Shown: positions 37,107 through 46,446 of the stretch, one piece after another
Numbering within the stretch: the stretch's first letter is position 1
Layout: every line of letters begins with the position of its first letter
Source of the DNA: Halococcus saccharolyticus DSM 5350
GTDB taxonomy: Archaea; Halobacteriota; Halobacteria; Halobacteriales; Halococcaceae
Length of the DNA stretch: 64,000 nt
NCBI RefSeq assembly: GCF_000336915.1
Contig: NZ_AOMD01000014.1
Coordinates: forward strand, 1-64,000
Direction of reading: 5' to 3'
Translations under genes and position numbers: made by a program
The notes under the pieces: generated by a model
Seen by the model: only the letters and a program-made list of their open reading frames with translations
Told to the model about the DNA's origin: nothing
Databases searched by the model: none

Positions 37107-37721
37107 ATGATGGCCACCACGCACGCGCTCGCCGGGATGGTGGCCGCGGGCGTGACGCTCGTGGTCGCGCCGGAATACACTCCGGTGGCCGTGGTGGCTG
37201 CCGGCGTCGGCGGTGCGTTCCCCGATCTCGATCTCTACGCCGACCACCGCAAAACCCTTCACTTCCCGACGTACTACGCGGCGCTCGCGGCCGTATTCGT
37301 CGCTGTGACGATCCTCGTCACAACCCAGTTCACCGTCGGGCTGGCGTGGTTTTTCGTCGCCGCGGCGCTCCATTCCAGGATGGACGCGTTCGGCGGCGGA
37401 CTCGAACTCAAGCCGTGGCGCGGTACTTCTGAGCGTGCGGTGTACGACCACTACCAAGGCCGGTGGCTCCGACCCCGACGGTGGATCCGGTACGACGGCG
37501 CGCCCGAGGATCTCGCACTCGCGGTAGTGCTCGGCGGACTCTGTCTCACGATCTATCCGGCAGTGATCGATCCCGTGATCGCGGTCGTCGTCGGGATCTC
37601 GGCGATCTACACCCTGCTTCGCAAACCGATGGTCTGGATCGTCCAACGCCTCGTCGATACGCTCCCTCCCACGCTGCTCGATCGCGTCCCCGAGCGCTTC
37701 GTCGAGGATTTCCGTTCGTAG
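37107..37721 (+). CDS. Membrane-bound metal-dependent hydrolase (YdjM/DUF457-like)
   Basis: A 204-residue membrane protein. It starts MMATTHALAGMVAAG, the T-H-A motif of the YdjM/DUF457 family, followed by GAFPDLDLYADHRKTLHFP, the conserved PDxD and H sites for metal. Four helices can be seen. The family is related to phospholipase C-like membrane hydrolases; a substrate is not known. CTTATGG about 30 bases upstream supports this start. An adjacent ATG at 37110 cannot be excluded. Confidence 0.83.
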   Translation: MMATTHALAGMVAAGVTLVVAPEYTPVAVVAAGVGGAFPDLDLYADHRKTLHFPTYYAALAAVFVAVTILVTTQFTVGLAWFFVAAALHSRMDAFGGGLELKPWRGTSERAVYDHYQGRWLRPRRWIRYDGAPEDLALAVVLGGLCLTIYPAVIDPVIAVVVGISAIYTLLRKPMVWIVQRLVDTLPPTLLDRVPERFVEDFRS

Positions 37722-37866
37722 TCGCCGTTTCGATCGCCGCGTCGACCACTGACTCCACGGATCGATCCGTTCGTCACGCTGTACCCAGGGAGTGAATTTC
37801 TGCCATACAGGCCGTTCAGAACGCATATACGCGCGCGCTCGGTCGTTAATGAACAACGGATAACCT

Positions 37867-39435
37867 ATGAGTGATAGCGGCGATCCCGACGATCCGGACG
37901 AGCACGACTACGAACAGGAGTTCATGGGCGACGACGAGGGACCAGCGATCGAGTTCTACGGCGGGCGGCTGATGAGCGCGCTGCCGCTCGCACTCTTCGT
38001 CGTCTGGGCGATCGTCCAGAGCGGCCTCCTCCAGATCGGTGCCACCAACGGTCTGGTGGCGGGCATGCTGCTCGCGCTGATCGTCGGGATGTTCTTCGTG
38101 AAGGGCGACTGGAAGACCTACGCGAACACCATCTTCGAGGGGATGACCCAGCGAGTCGCCGCGACGGCGATCGTGGCGTGGCTGTGGGCCGGGATGTTCG
38201 CCGAAACGATCCAGGTCGGCGGGTTCGTGAGTGGGCTGGTCTGGGCGGCCGACGCGCTGAGCATCGGCCCGACACTGTTCCCCGCAGTCACGTTCCTCCT
38301 CGCCGGGCTGCTCGCGACCGGGATCGGAAGCGGCTACGGTACCGCGATCGCGTTTACCTCGCTGTTCTTCCCGGCCGGCGTTCTGCTCGGTGCGAGCCCG
38401 GTGTTGATGTTCGGCGCGCTGCTCTCGGGGGCGGTGTTCGGCGACAACCTCGCGCCGGTGAGCGACACCACGATCGTGAGCGCCGTCACTCAGGACGCCG
38501 ACATCGGCGGCGTGGTGGCCTCACGGTTCAAGTACGCGATCGTCGCGGCGGTGCTCGCGCTCGCTGGTTACGTCGTCGCCGGCAGCGCGATGACGGGGAT
38601 CGACGTCGGCCAGGGGGCCCAAAGCGTCCTCGTCGACGAGAGCAATCCGCTCGGGCTCGTGCATCTGCTCTCGATCGGCGTCGTGATCGCGACGGCGGTC
38701 CGGGGCCGTCACATCGTCGAGGCGGTCTCGTGGGGGATTTTGACCTCGGCCGTCCTCAACGTGGGACTCGGCCTGGCGTCGGTGAGCGACATGATCGTGT
38801 TCCAGGCACCGCGGGATGCGGGGCTCGCCCAGTCGCTGTCGTTCCTGCCGTTCGTCGAGCTCGTCGACAGCGGGCAGGCCGCCGTCGCCGGCAGCATCTA
38901 CACCGGTGCGCTCGGTTTCTTCCCGCTGATCGTGCTCACGCTGTTGATCGTCGCGGGCGCGCGGATCCTGGTGCGCGGCGGCGGGTTCGCAGTGATCCAG
39001 GACTGGCTGCTTGAGACGTTCGCCACGACCGTGCGACGGGCCGAACTCACGATGGTGCTCGGGACCGCGGGCGTCAACTCCATGATCACGATCAACACCG
39101 CCGCCGAGATCGCGATCGCGCCGTACATCGCGCGGATCGGCGAGCGATTCAACATCAACGCCTACCGCCGCGCGAACATTCTCGACGCGAACACCTCCGC
39201 GCTCGGCTACATCTTCCCGTGGGGCGGCGGCGTCCTCGCGGGCTACTCCGCGATGGTGGGCCTCCCCGACCAGTACGAGTGGTTCACCCAGTCGATGGTC
39301 GTCAACCCCATCGACGTCTGGCCGTTCGTCTTCCACGGCTGGCTGCTCTTTTTCGTCTTCATCGCCTCGGCGCTGACCGGGTTCGGGCTCGAATACGTTG
39401 CTGACCGCGAGTCGTCGGAGGTGGCACGGGTATGA
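37867..39435 (+). CDS. nhaC: NhaC-family Na+/H+ antiporter
   Basis: A 522-residue antiporter with about thirteen helices and an acidic N-terminal tail (MSDSGDPDDPDEHDYEQEF). NhaC-type motifs include GLLATGIGSGYGTAIAFTSL, SGAVFGDNLAPVSDTTIVSA and AGVNSMITINTAAEIAIAPY, the discontinuous-helix regions that bind cation. It would export Na+ in exchange for protons in a high-salt cell. Its stop overlaps the ATG of the following small gene by four bases, indicating co-translation. Confidence 0.92.
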   Translation: MSDSGDPDDPDEHDYEQEFMGDDEGPAIEFYGGRLMSALPLALFVVWAIVQSGLLQIGATNGLVAGMLLALIVGMFFVKGDWKTYANTIFEGMTQRVAATAIVAWLWAGMFAETIQVGGFVSGLVWAADALSIGPTLFPAVTFLLAGLLATGIGSGYGTAIAFTSLFFPAGVLLGASPVLMFGALLSGAVFGDNLAPVSDTTIVSAVTQDADIGGVVASRFKYAIVAAVLALAGYVVAGSAMTGIDVGQGAQSVLVDESNPLGLVHLLSIGVVIATAVRGRHIVEAVSWGILTSAVLNVGLGLASVSDMIVFQAPRDAGLAQSLSFLPFVELVDSGQAAVAGSIYTGALGFFPLIVLTLLIVAGARILVRGGGFAVIQDWLLETFATTVRRAELTMVLGTAGVNSMITINTAAEIAIAPYIARIGERFNINAYRRANILDANTSALGYIFPWGGGVLAGYSAMVGLPDQYEWFTQSMVVNPIDVWPFVFHGWLLFFVFIASALTGFGLEYVADRESSEVARV

Positions 39436-39698
39436 GCCGACTGAGTGCGCTGTTCGAAGGGGTGCAGTTTCGAACGAACAGGCCGACGTTCGAGCCGGGC
39501 GAGGAGATCGCAGCGTTCGTCACCGGCTACGAGAACGGAAATGGTGTCGTGCGGATCGGCGATACGGTGCTCCACCTCACCGACGCCACACCCGATCTCG
39601 TCGATACCCAGGTTCGGCTCCGTGTCGAGGGGTTCGACGACAACGATCACGTCGGGCGTGCGACCGTGCTCGACGAAATCGGCGACAGTTCGTTCTGA
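39432..39698 (+). CDS. Small OB-fold/TRAM-like protein coupled to nhaC
   Basis: An 88-residue acidic protein (MSRLSALFEGVQFRTNRP). Residues 20-75 read as successive strands (EEIAAFVTGYENGNGVVRIGD, then VDTQVRLRVEGFD, then HVGRATVLDEI), like a TRAM or OB-fold. Its ATG overlaps the nhaC stop, so the antiporter and this protein are produced together; a regulatory or RNA-binding role is only a guess. Confidence 0.7.
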   Translation: MSRLSALFEGVQFRTNRPTFEPGEEIAAFVTGYENGNGVVRIGDTVLHLTDATPDLVDTQVRLRVEGFDDNDHVGRATVLDEIGDSSF

Positions 39699-39760
39699 CT
39701 CGTCGTTTTCGAACCCTCGTCTCGAAGGAAAGCCCGGCACGCGAGCAGTCCTGACGTCCG

Positions 39761-41311
39761 CTACTCGCCGGGCGTGAACGCCTCGTTGTACGCCACACAG
39801 TCGTGGAGGCCGTTTTGGTCGAATCGTTTGATATGGCCACCGACGACGTACAGCGTTCCATCGATCACGCCCGACGTGGCTCCACCCCGGCGGTGACTGG
39901 GTCGGGGTAGATCGGTTACGAACGAGTCGCTCGCGGGGTCGTAGCGGTGGGCGACCGTTTCGTAGCGGTCGATCGTCGGCTCACCCTCCCAGAACATGCC
40001 GTTGGTAAGATACGCCCGATTGCCGATCACGGGATCGCCGTGGGTGGCGTAGGTGCCGGCCCGCGGCATGGGCGTCGCGCGCTCGAACGAGCCGCTGGCG
40101 ACGTCGTACCGGAAGTTCGAGTCCGTCGGGCCGGTGGTTCCCGACAGTCCGCCGATGACGTGGACGTACTGTCGACCGTCGGCTTCGAGCAGCGCGACCG
40201 TGGGCCAGCGTTTCGCTTCGGGCATCCGTGCGAGATCCGGATCCGCGACCGACTCGCTCGTGGGATCGAACGTCCAGAGCCGGCGCTCGTCGAAGGTTCC
40301 GGGCACGTCGCCGTCGAAGCCGTGATCGGTCGCGGTCTCGGCGTCGTGTGCGCCGGTGCCGCCGCCCACGCAGTAGATCAGGCCGTCGACGGGATTGTAG
40401 ACCCCACCCATCACCCAGTTCGGGTACGGACAGCGCGTTCCCTGGGTTGCGGTCAGATCAGTCCAACCTTCGTCCGGTCGGTAGCGAAATATCGCGTCGG
40501 AGGGCGGCGGTCCGCCCTCGTAAGGGCCATTTGTGGGTGCGCCGCCGAAACTGTACAGCGCGTCGTCGGTGGCGACCCCGCAGGGACCCCACAGCGCCCG
40601 CGGGAAGTCGGATTGTCGATCCCACGTGCCGCCCGAACCCGCCGCCGGGTCGTACGCGAACGTTCGGCGGGTGGCGGCCAATCCCGTGGCGGTCTCGATC
40701 CCGCCGAAGAAGTAGAGTTCGCCGTCGAGCACCCCACCACCGGCGTCGCTCCCGACGACCGGGAGGGGAGTGCGCTCGGTCCAGCCGACGGACGACGCCG
40801 GTGCGGTCGCGGTTTCGGTCGGCGTCTCGGTCGCTGTCGCGGTTTCGGTCGGCGTTCGTGTCGCCGTCTCGGTCGGGGTCGCGGTCGGCGTTTCGGTTCG
40901 CGTGGTTGTCCGCGTCGGCGTGGCCGTCGTGGTTTCGGACGATGTCGTGGTCCGGGTAGCGTTCGGGGACCCAGTCGCCGATCTGTTGGATGCGTTGCCG
41001 GCCGCAGTCGTGGGTGGCACAGTTGTCGGGTTCGCGGTCGTGATGATCGACTGCTCTTGGGTTCTCGTTCGCTCGTTGCCCGACCGGGTTCCTGTCCCGT
41101 TAGCTGTGTCGGTGCCGCGCGCCGGTTCGGTCGTCGCGTTGCTGTTCGAAGCGTTTCCATCGGAGGTGTTCCCACTGGAACCGTTTCCGTCCTCACCGGA
41201 CCCGCCAAACAGACAGCCAGCCGCCGCGGCACTCGCACCGAGGCCGATCGCCTGAAGGAGCGTTCGTCTGGCGGTCCCGTCGCGGTCGGTGGAGCGGTGG
41301 TCTTCGGTCAT
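39761..41311 (-). CDS. Kelch-repeat Tat lipoprotein with Thr/Pro/Glu linker
   Basis: A 516-residue surface protein. Its N-terminus carries a twin-arginine signal (TARRTLLQAIGLGASAAAAGC) with the lipobox cysteine at residue 33. Residues 35-172 form a disordered linker first rich in Gly/Asn/Ser and then in TPTET repeats. The rest is a kelch beta-propeller with motifs such as GGGVLDGELYFFGG, GGVYNPVDGLIYCVGG and SGVIDGTLYVVGG. Such proteins bind or shape cell-surface polymers; the ligand is unknown. Convergent with the small nhaC partner. Confidence 0.87.
   Translation of the reverse strand: MTEDHRSTDRDGTARRTLLQAIGLGASAAAAGCLFGGSGEDGNGSSGNTSDGNASNSNATTEPARGTDTANGTGTRSGNERTRTQEQSIITTANPTTVPPTTAAGNASNRSATGSPNATRTTTSSETTTATPTRTTTRTETPTATPTETATRTPTETATATETPTETATAPASSVGWTERTPLPVVGSDAGGGVLDGELYFFGGIETATGLAATRRTFAYDPAAGSGGTWDRQSDFPRALWGPCGVATDDALYSFGGAPTNGPYEGGPPPSDAIFRYRPDEGWTDLTATQGTRCPYPNWVMGGVYNPVDGLIYCVGGGTGAHDAETATDHGFDGDVPGTFDERRLWTFDPTSESVADPDLARMPEAKRWPTVALLEADGRQYVHVIGGLSGTTGPTDSNFRYDVASGSFERATPMPRAGTYATHGDPVIGNRAYLTNGMFWEGEPTIDRYETVAHRYDPASDSFVTDLPRPSHRRGGATSGVIDGTLYVVGGHIKRFDQNGLHDCVAYNEAFTPGE
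40802..40927 (-). repeat. TPTET-type coding repeat
   Basis: Residues 129-170 of the kelch lipoprotein are built of irregular TPTET/TPTRT units. The DNA is a degenerate six- to twelve-base repeat (GGTTTCGGTCGG-like on the plus strand). It is a linker likely to be O-glycosylated or variable in length, not a CRISPR or regulatory array. Confidence 0.75.
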
Positions 41312-41378
41312 CTCTCGTGGTGTAACGGTCTCGTGGTTCTGGACGGTGCACGGGTCGACGCGGGCTGTGTGGCCGATT

Positions 41379-41972
41379 TCAGGCCTCGCCCTCGGTTTCC
41401 TCGTCCTCTTCGATGAGTTCGGGATCGCTGAGTGCGCTCTCCAGACTGCCGAGCCCGTTGATCCACTCGGCGACCGGCCCGTAGCCGACGTCGTCGATCA
41501 CCGACCGATCGAGTTCCGCGCCGTCGATCAGCAGGGTTCCGGCCCGGGCACAGTGGCCGAGCGCGTCGTCGAACTCTTCCTCGCTCTCGGCGGCGTCGGC
41601 AGCGCGGAGACACTCGGCGACCTCGGCGTCGGCGACACCCTCGGCGACGTACAGCTCCGCGGCGTAAAACACACAGACCAGCGAGGTTTGGACGCCGTCG
41701 ACGAGCAGCAGCGTCTCCTCGTCGTCGATGTCGACGTCCGCGAGCACGATCTCGCGGACGTTCGCGAGCTCGTTCATCGTCATCTCGGCGTCGAGCTCCT
41801 CCTCGTCGTACGCGGTGAGGACCTTCACGACCGCGATCGCGGCGTCCTCCTGGAGGTTCCAGAGCAGGCGTGCGGCGTCCTCGTCCTCGGGATCGAGGTC
41901 CTCGTCGCGGAGGCGGTCGAGCCAGTTCTGCCAGCGTTCGTCGGTGTAGAAGCCGTCCGTGGGTGCGCTCAT
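41379..41972 (-). CDS. DUF2150 family protein
   Basis: A 197-residue very acidic soluble protein (opens MSAPTDGFYTDERWQNWLDR) that ends in a Glu-rich tail. The aromatic N-terminus, the LLWNLQEDAAIAVVKVL helix and the LVCVFYAAELY segment match the archaeal DUF2150 family. It has no catalytic motif and no known function. It is close to, and in the same direction as, the kelch lipoprotein, 67 bases upstream. Confidence 0.82.
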   Translation of the reverse strand: MSAPTDGFYTDERWQNWLDRLRDEDLDPEDEDAARLLWNLQEDAAIAVVKVLTAYDEEELDAEMTMNELANVREIVLADVDIDDEETLLLVDGVQTSLVCVFYAAELYVAEGVADAEVAECLRAADAAESEEEFDDALGHCARAGTLLIDGAELDRSVIDDVGYGPVAEWINGLGSLESALSDPELIEEDEETEGEA

Positions 41973-42011
41973 ACCCGCACCGAACGTTGCGCTATTGATA
42001 GACCTTTTCGT

Positions 42012-42872
42012 CTACCCGAGGGTTGTACGCGTGTCGATGCCATAGACCTCGGCGGGCGTCGCGACGTGGGCGATTTCGATCGCTTCCTCCCTGCCCTCCT
42101 CGCGGAGCCACCGCACCCGCCGAGGGACGGTTTTCGGGCCGAGGACCGCGCCTGGCCGGTCGGGGTCGTCGACGAAGTCGGTCTCCATCAGGAACGGCTC
42201 CTCCGCGGTTTCGGCGCGTTCTGCGGCCTCGGCCAGTCGATCCTTGTCGCTCATCACGCTCGGAGTCGGCCCGGCGAGTCGACCGCTGGCGTAGTGTTTG
42301 ACCACTCGGTGGCGATCGAGGCCGCGCTCCTCGGCCCATGTGGCGATCTCGGTCAGGTCCTCGCTCGCCTCGGTGTGGAGCTGGACCGCACAGTCATGAT
42401 CGGCCCCGAGCGCGAGCGCATGCTGGAGGACGGCGTTCGAGGCGTTCCACACCGTGTCGGGAACGTCGTAGTGGGGCCGGCCGGATTTGAGCGCGAGCGC
42501 CCGCCCGTCGGCGACGTACTCGGCGGCGACATCGAGGCCGGCCTGCATCAGATCGCGCGCCTCCCTCGGCGCGAACCCACGATCGTCGATGAGTTTCGAG
42601 ACGAGCCCTGGATGCACACCCAGGACGGGCCACGCCCGGCCATCGAGGACCTCGTTCGCGTCCGTGACGACCTCGATCGTGGTCTCGAAGACCGCCTCGA
42701 AATCCGTGCCCTGTTCGACCTCGATCCCGAGCAGCCACGAGGGTTTGTTGACCACGAGGAGGTGGGTACCGCCGACTCGGGCGAAGTCCTTCACGGCCTC
42801 GATCCCCCGTCCGTGGGCGGGATCGAGATGGAGGTGGTTGTCGAGTACCGGCGTGTCGAGTTCCATGGCCAT
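42012..42872 (-). CDS. TatD-family metal-dependent hydrolase
   Basis: A 286-residue TIM-barrel amidohydrolase. The metal site DNHLHL opens the protein; LGVHPGLV, QLHTEASED and VVKHYAS supply further metal and substrate residues, and METDFVDDP is the distal acidic motif. TatD relatives include 3'-5' DNases and deacylases; haloarchaeal members of this subgroup have no known substrate. It starts at MAMELDTPVLD; a second Met at residue 3 is possible. Divergent from the glutamate-cysteine ligase gene. Confidence 0.85.
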   Translation of the reverse strand: MAMELDTPVLDNHLHLDPAHGRGIEAVKDFARVGGTHLLVVNKPSWLLGIEVEQGTDFEAVFETTIEVVTDANEVLDGRAWPVLGVHPGLVSKLIDDRGFAPREARDLMQAGLDVAAEYVADGRALALKSGRPHYDVPDTVWNASNAVLQHALALGADHDCAVQLHTEASEDLTEIATWAEERGLDRHRVVKHYASGRLAGPTPSVMSDKDRLAEAAERAETAEEPFLMETDFVDDPDRPGAVLGPKTVPRRVRWLREEGREEAIEIAHVATPAEVYGIDTRTTLG

Positions 42873-43034
42873 CCTCGGGGGATCGGTCGCAAAAACCGCA
42901 CGCTCTCGTCGAACTCATACCACGGAAATCGACCGGCGTGACCGTGTTCCCGGCACGTGCAGGGGTCGTGGCTATGCGCGTGCGCGCCGTCGAGACGGGG
43001 TAGCTCGCGTCGCGCGGGCTCGGAGGTGTTGTTC

Positions 43035-44177
43035 ATGAAGATAGGAATCGAAGCCGAGTACTGGGTGATCGATGCGTCGGGAGCGCTGTGTGACGGACGA
43101 GCGCTCACGATACACGACAACGTCGAACCCGAGTTCGTCGCCCCGCTGATCGAGGTGCACACGCCGCCGCTCGAACGCGTCGACGAGCTCCGGCGCTCGT
43201 TTGGCACGACGCTCCGGACGGTGCTCGATGCGGCCGCCGCCGACGGCAAGCGACTCGTGCCGCTCGGGACGCCGCTCGCCTCGGTGGCATCGCCGCCGGT
43301 CACCGATCGGGGCCGGCTCCTCGAACGGATCTACGGCGCGGGTCTCGCACCCGCGACCCAGTGTGCCGGTACGCACGTCCACTTCGATCTCGACGACGCC
43401 ACGAGGCAGCTCACCCTCCTGACCGCGCTCGATCCCGCGCTCGCGCTGGTGAGTTCGTCGCCGTGGTATGCGGGGCACCCCCGAGGGAACTCCTCGCGCG
43501 CACACGCCTACCGGTCGCTGTGTGGCGAGGCGTTCGTCCCGTTGCGCGGCCTCTGGTCGTATCCGTCCGATCTCCCCGAGTGGGAACGCCGGGTCGAAAC
43601 GAGCTACGATCGGTTTCGGACGCTCGCGGCCGAGCGTGGGGTTACCGAGAACGAACTCGCGACTCACTTCCGGCCCGACGACGCGATCGTGGCCCCGGTT
43701 CGGCTGCGGCGGTGCCCGCCGACCGTCGAGTGGCGCGCCCCCGACACGGCGCTGCCCTCGGAGACGCTGCGCCTGGTGGGCGACGTCGCCCGCCTGGTCC
43801 GTCGGGCCGCGGACGAACCGGTGGAAATCGGTGAACCGAGCGTCGAACCGGGGCGGATCGTTGTTCCCCCGTTCGCGGACCTCGAACGGCTCTCGCAGGC
43901 GGCGATCGAACACGGGCTCGGTTCGTCGGCAGTCCGTGAGTACCTCAAACGAATGGGGATCGACACGGAGACCTACCGACCGATCGCGACCGAGATCGGC
44001 CACGACGCCCCGGTGACACGGGCCGACGCGCGGCGCATCCGGCTCACGTACGCCGAGCGACTCGAACGCGATGTTGCGGTGCTCACGGCTCGCTCCGCTA
44101 TTGAAGGGGCGAGCAAGCAGCGAGCGCTCGTCGACGGTGGCTGGAACACGGACACTTCGACCGGAAAGCTGCCGTAG
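43035..44177 (+). CDS. gshA: Glutamate--cysteine ligase-like enzyme (GCS2 family)
   Basis: A 380-residue ATP-dependent carboxylate-amine ligase. The GCS2 opening IGIEAEYWVID is at the very N-terminus, with THVHFDLDD, SSSPWYAGHPRGNSSRA and PPTVEWRAPD as later family motifs. Haloarchaea make gamma-glutamylcysteine as their main thiol in place of glutathione, and this gene is the likely source; the assignment of substrate is by family. MKIGIEAEYW at 43035 is the start; the 26-residue extension upstream is rejected. Confidence 0.82.
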   Translation: MKIGIEAEYWVIDASGALCDGRALTIHDNVEPEFVAPLIEVHTPPLERVDELRRSFGTTLRTVLDAAAADGKRLVPLGTPLASVASPPVTDRGRLLERIYGAGLAPATQCAGTHVHFDLDDATRQLTLLTALDPALALVSSSPWYAGHPRGNSSRAHAYRSLCGEAFVPLRGLWSYPSDLPEWERRVETSYDRFRTLAAERGVTENELATHFRPDDAIVAPVRLRRCPPTVEWRAPDTALPSETLRLVGDVARLVRRAADEPVEIGEPSVEPGRIVVPPFADLERLSQAAIEHGLGSSAVREYLKRMGIDTETYRPIATEIGHDAPVTRADARRIRLTYAERLERDVAVLTARSAIEGASKQRALVDGGWNTDTSTGKLP

Positions 44178-44207
44178 CTGTCCAGGAGCGATCCATCACC
44201 CAGCGTC

Positions 44208-44672
44208 TCAATCCGTCGGTTCGGATTCGAGCGTAACAGCCTCGTGGGCGGCGTTGCGGAGCGCATCCGAGCGACCGTGACTCCCGGGCGCGATCGCGAG
44301 CGTCTCCAGCCCACGGCGGGCGGCGTGTTCGAGCACGGGCTTGAAGTCGGTGTCGCGCGACGCGATCGCGAGAGTGTCGAGATCGTCGATCGCGGCGGTC
44401 GCGTCGACCGCGAGCTTCACGTCGACGTCGCCGCTCGTGATCCGCACCTCGAACCCGCGGGCTTCCGCAGCCTGGATCAGTCCTGGCGTGGCGTGTTCGT
44501 CGAGATAGAGCCGCACGACTGCCGGTCGGCCGACCGCCCCTGCGGCCGCGCGGATGTCGTCGAGATCGACGTCGAACTCGCTCCGGAGGACGTTCGGCCC
44601 GTCGACGAACAGTCCGACCGCCGGCTCGCGACGACCCGTACTCGACACCGCCTCTCGGAGCTTTCCGAGCAT
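44208..44672 (-). CDS. NYN-domain (PIN-like) protein
   Basis: A 154-residue PIN-like fold protein. AVGLFVDGPNVLRSEFDVDL gives the NYN opening with the first acidic metal ligand and GxN; VDVKLAVDATAAIDDLDTLAIASRDTDF has the second and third acidic clusters. NYN proteins are predicted RNases acting in RNA processing or decay. MLGKLREAVSS at 44672 is taken as the start. Convergent with gshA, 30 bases away. Confidence 0.83.
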   Translation of the reverse strand: MLGKLREAVSSTGRREPAVGLFVDGPNVLRSEFDVDLDDIRAAAGAVGRPAVVRLYLDEHATPGLIQAAEARGFEVRITSGDVDVKLAVDATAAIDDLDTLAIASRDTDFKPVLEHAARRGLETLAIAPGSHGRSDALRNAAHEAVTLESEPTD

Positions 44673-44801
44673 GTCTCGGTTCGACCGGCAGGCGGCAAAG
44701 CCGTGACGGTGTCCGACCGACCGGAACGACATCGTTATTCTCTCTAGTCTATTTCATAATTGAATCACTGTAACAATTTGTTGCACGATTATATGAGAAC
44801 A

Positions 44802-44807
44802 TTTAAG
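44802..44807 (+). promoter_or_regulatory. TATA-like box for the halolysin gene
   Basis: TTTAAG, 30-35 bases before ATG 44837, in a strongly AT-rich upstream region (44750-44815). It implies a leaderless or nearly leaderless transcript. The AT-rich stretch may also bind regulators, since halolysins are usually made late in growth. Confidence 0.45.
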
Positions 44808-44836
44808 GAATGCTGTACTGATTGTAGGTCTGGACC

Positions 44837-46420
44837 ATGGTTGAGAAACCCACTCCAGGTCGACGATCGTTCTTGAAAGCAATCGGTGCAGGAACGCTGT
44901 TCGGCGGACTGAGCGGTGTCGCGTCGGCGACACCGGGGCGTCAGCCCGGTCCGAAGAAAGACGAAATCCTCGTCGGGGTGTCGGCGTCGGCAGCCGACAT
45001 GGACCAAGCGGTCGCACAGGCCGTCCCCGGTAACGCGGAGATCGTTCACCGAAACGAGACGCTGAGCTACGTCGCGGTGAAGTTCCCGAGCCAGGCCGCA
45101 GATCGCGCGAAAGAGAACTTCATCGACGCGATCACGAAAAAAGACCACATCAAGTACGCCGAGCCGAACACGACCCACGAGGCGCTCTACGAGCCGAGCG
45201 ATCCACGGTTCGGCGACCAGTACGCACCGAAACAGGTCGAATCCGATCAGGCGTGGGACACCACGCTCGGCGACTCCGGGGTGACGATCGCGGTCGTCGA
45301 TACAGGAGCGCAGTACGACCATCCCGACCTCCAAGCGAACTACAAGTCGAACCCCGGTCGGGACTTCGCCGACAACGACTCGGACCCGTATCCCGACGCC
45401 CCGAGCAGCGAGTACCACGGCACCCACGTCTCGGGCTGTGCGGCCGCTGTCGTCGACAACGGCACCGGTGTGGCTGGCCAGAGCAACTCCTCGCTCATCA
45501 ACGGCCGCGCGCTCGACGAGAGCGGGAGCGGTTCCACGTCGGATATCGCCGACGCCATCGAATGGGCGGCCGACCAAGGAGCCGACATCATCAACCTCTC
45601 GCTCGGCGGTGGCGGGTACACGAGTACGATGAAAAACGCCGTCAGCTACGCGACCGACAACGGTTCGCTCGTGATCGCCGCTGCGGGGAACAATGGATCG
45701 AGTTCAGTCAGCTACCCGGCGGCCTACAGCGAGTGCATGGCGATCTCCGCCGTCGACGACAACGAGCAACTGGCGAGTTTCAGCCAGTACGGCGAGAACG
45801 TCGAACTCTGTGCACCGGGTGTGGACGTCCTCTCGACGACCACCGAGGCCCGCGGCTCCTATGAGACACTCTCGGGCACGTCGATGGCGACCCCGGTGAC
45901 TTCCGGCGTCGCCGGACTCACGCTCGCGCAGTGGGACCTCACGAACCAGGAACTCCGATCCCATCTCAAAAACACCGCCGAGGACATTGGACTCTCGGCG
46001 AACGAACAGGGTAGCGGCCAGGTCGACGCGCTCGCGGCCGTCACCACCGATCCCGCCGACGGCGGTGGCGGCGGTGGCGGAGGCGGCGGTGGTGGTGGCG
46101 AGACTACGTCAGGCTCCGTCGACGGCAGCCTGTCGGGCTACTGGGACGGCGACAACTACACGTGGTCGTGGACGTACTCCTCGCCGAGCCAGGTCGTCGT
46201 CGAGCTCGACGGCCCCGCGGACGCGGACTTCGATCTCTACGTCAACACGGGCACGACCCAGAACGCTTCGCCGAACAACTACGACTACACCTCCCGGTCC
46301 ACCAACAGCCAGGAGACAGTCACCATCGACACCCCCGACGACTCGACGGCCATGCAGATCAACGTCGATTCGTACAGTGGTTCCGGTAACTACACCCTGA
46401 CGATCACCGAGACGCAGTAA
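44837..46420 (+). CDS. Halolysin-type secreted subtilisin (S8 serine protease)
   Basis: A 527-residue exoprotease. A Tat signal (PGRRSFLKAIGAGT) ends near GVASA; an inhibitor-like propeptide (about residues 40-115) is followed by the catalytic domain with Asp155 (VVDTGA), His197 (HGTHVSG) and Ser349 (SGTSMATP), and oxyanion Asn285. Residues 409-422 are fourteen glycines in a row, a flexible linker to a C-terminal PPC/pre-peptidase-like domain (about 424-527) rich in Tyr, Ser and Asp. It matches halolysins of haloarchaea. All catalytic residues are intact. Confidence 0.95.
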   Translation: MVEKPTPGRRSFLKAIGAGTLFGGLSGVASATPGRQPGPKKDEILVGVSASAADMDQAVAQAVPGNAEIVHRNETLSYVAVKFPSQAADRAKENFIDAITKKDHIKYAEPNTTHEALYEPSDPRFGDQYAPKQVESDQAWDTTLGDSGVTIAVVDTGAQYDHPDLQANYKSNPGRDFADNDSDPYPDAPSSEYHGTHVSGCAAAVVDNGTGVAGQSNSSLINGRALDESGSGSTSDIADAIEWAADQGADIINLSLGGGGYTSTMKNAVSYATDNGSLVIAAAGNNGSSSVSYPAAYSECMAISAVDDNEQLASFSQYGENVELCAPGVDVLSTTTEARGSYETLSGTSMATPVTSGVAGLTLAQWDLTNQELRSHLKNTAEDIGLSANEQGSGQVDALAAVTTDPADGGGGGGGGGGGGGETTSGSVDGSLSGYWDGDNYTWSWTYSSPSQVVVELDGPADADFDLYVNTGTTQNASPNNYDYTSRSTNSQETVTIDTPDDSTAMQINVDSYSGSGNYTLTITETQ

Positions 46421-46446
46421 TCGATCGCTGCCACCGATTTTCCGCG

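Noticed and set aside
40802-40927. Regular short repeats that could suggest a tandem-repeat or CRISPR-like array
   Set aside because: They are in-frame TPTET codons of the kelch lipoprotein linker, with no spacers.
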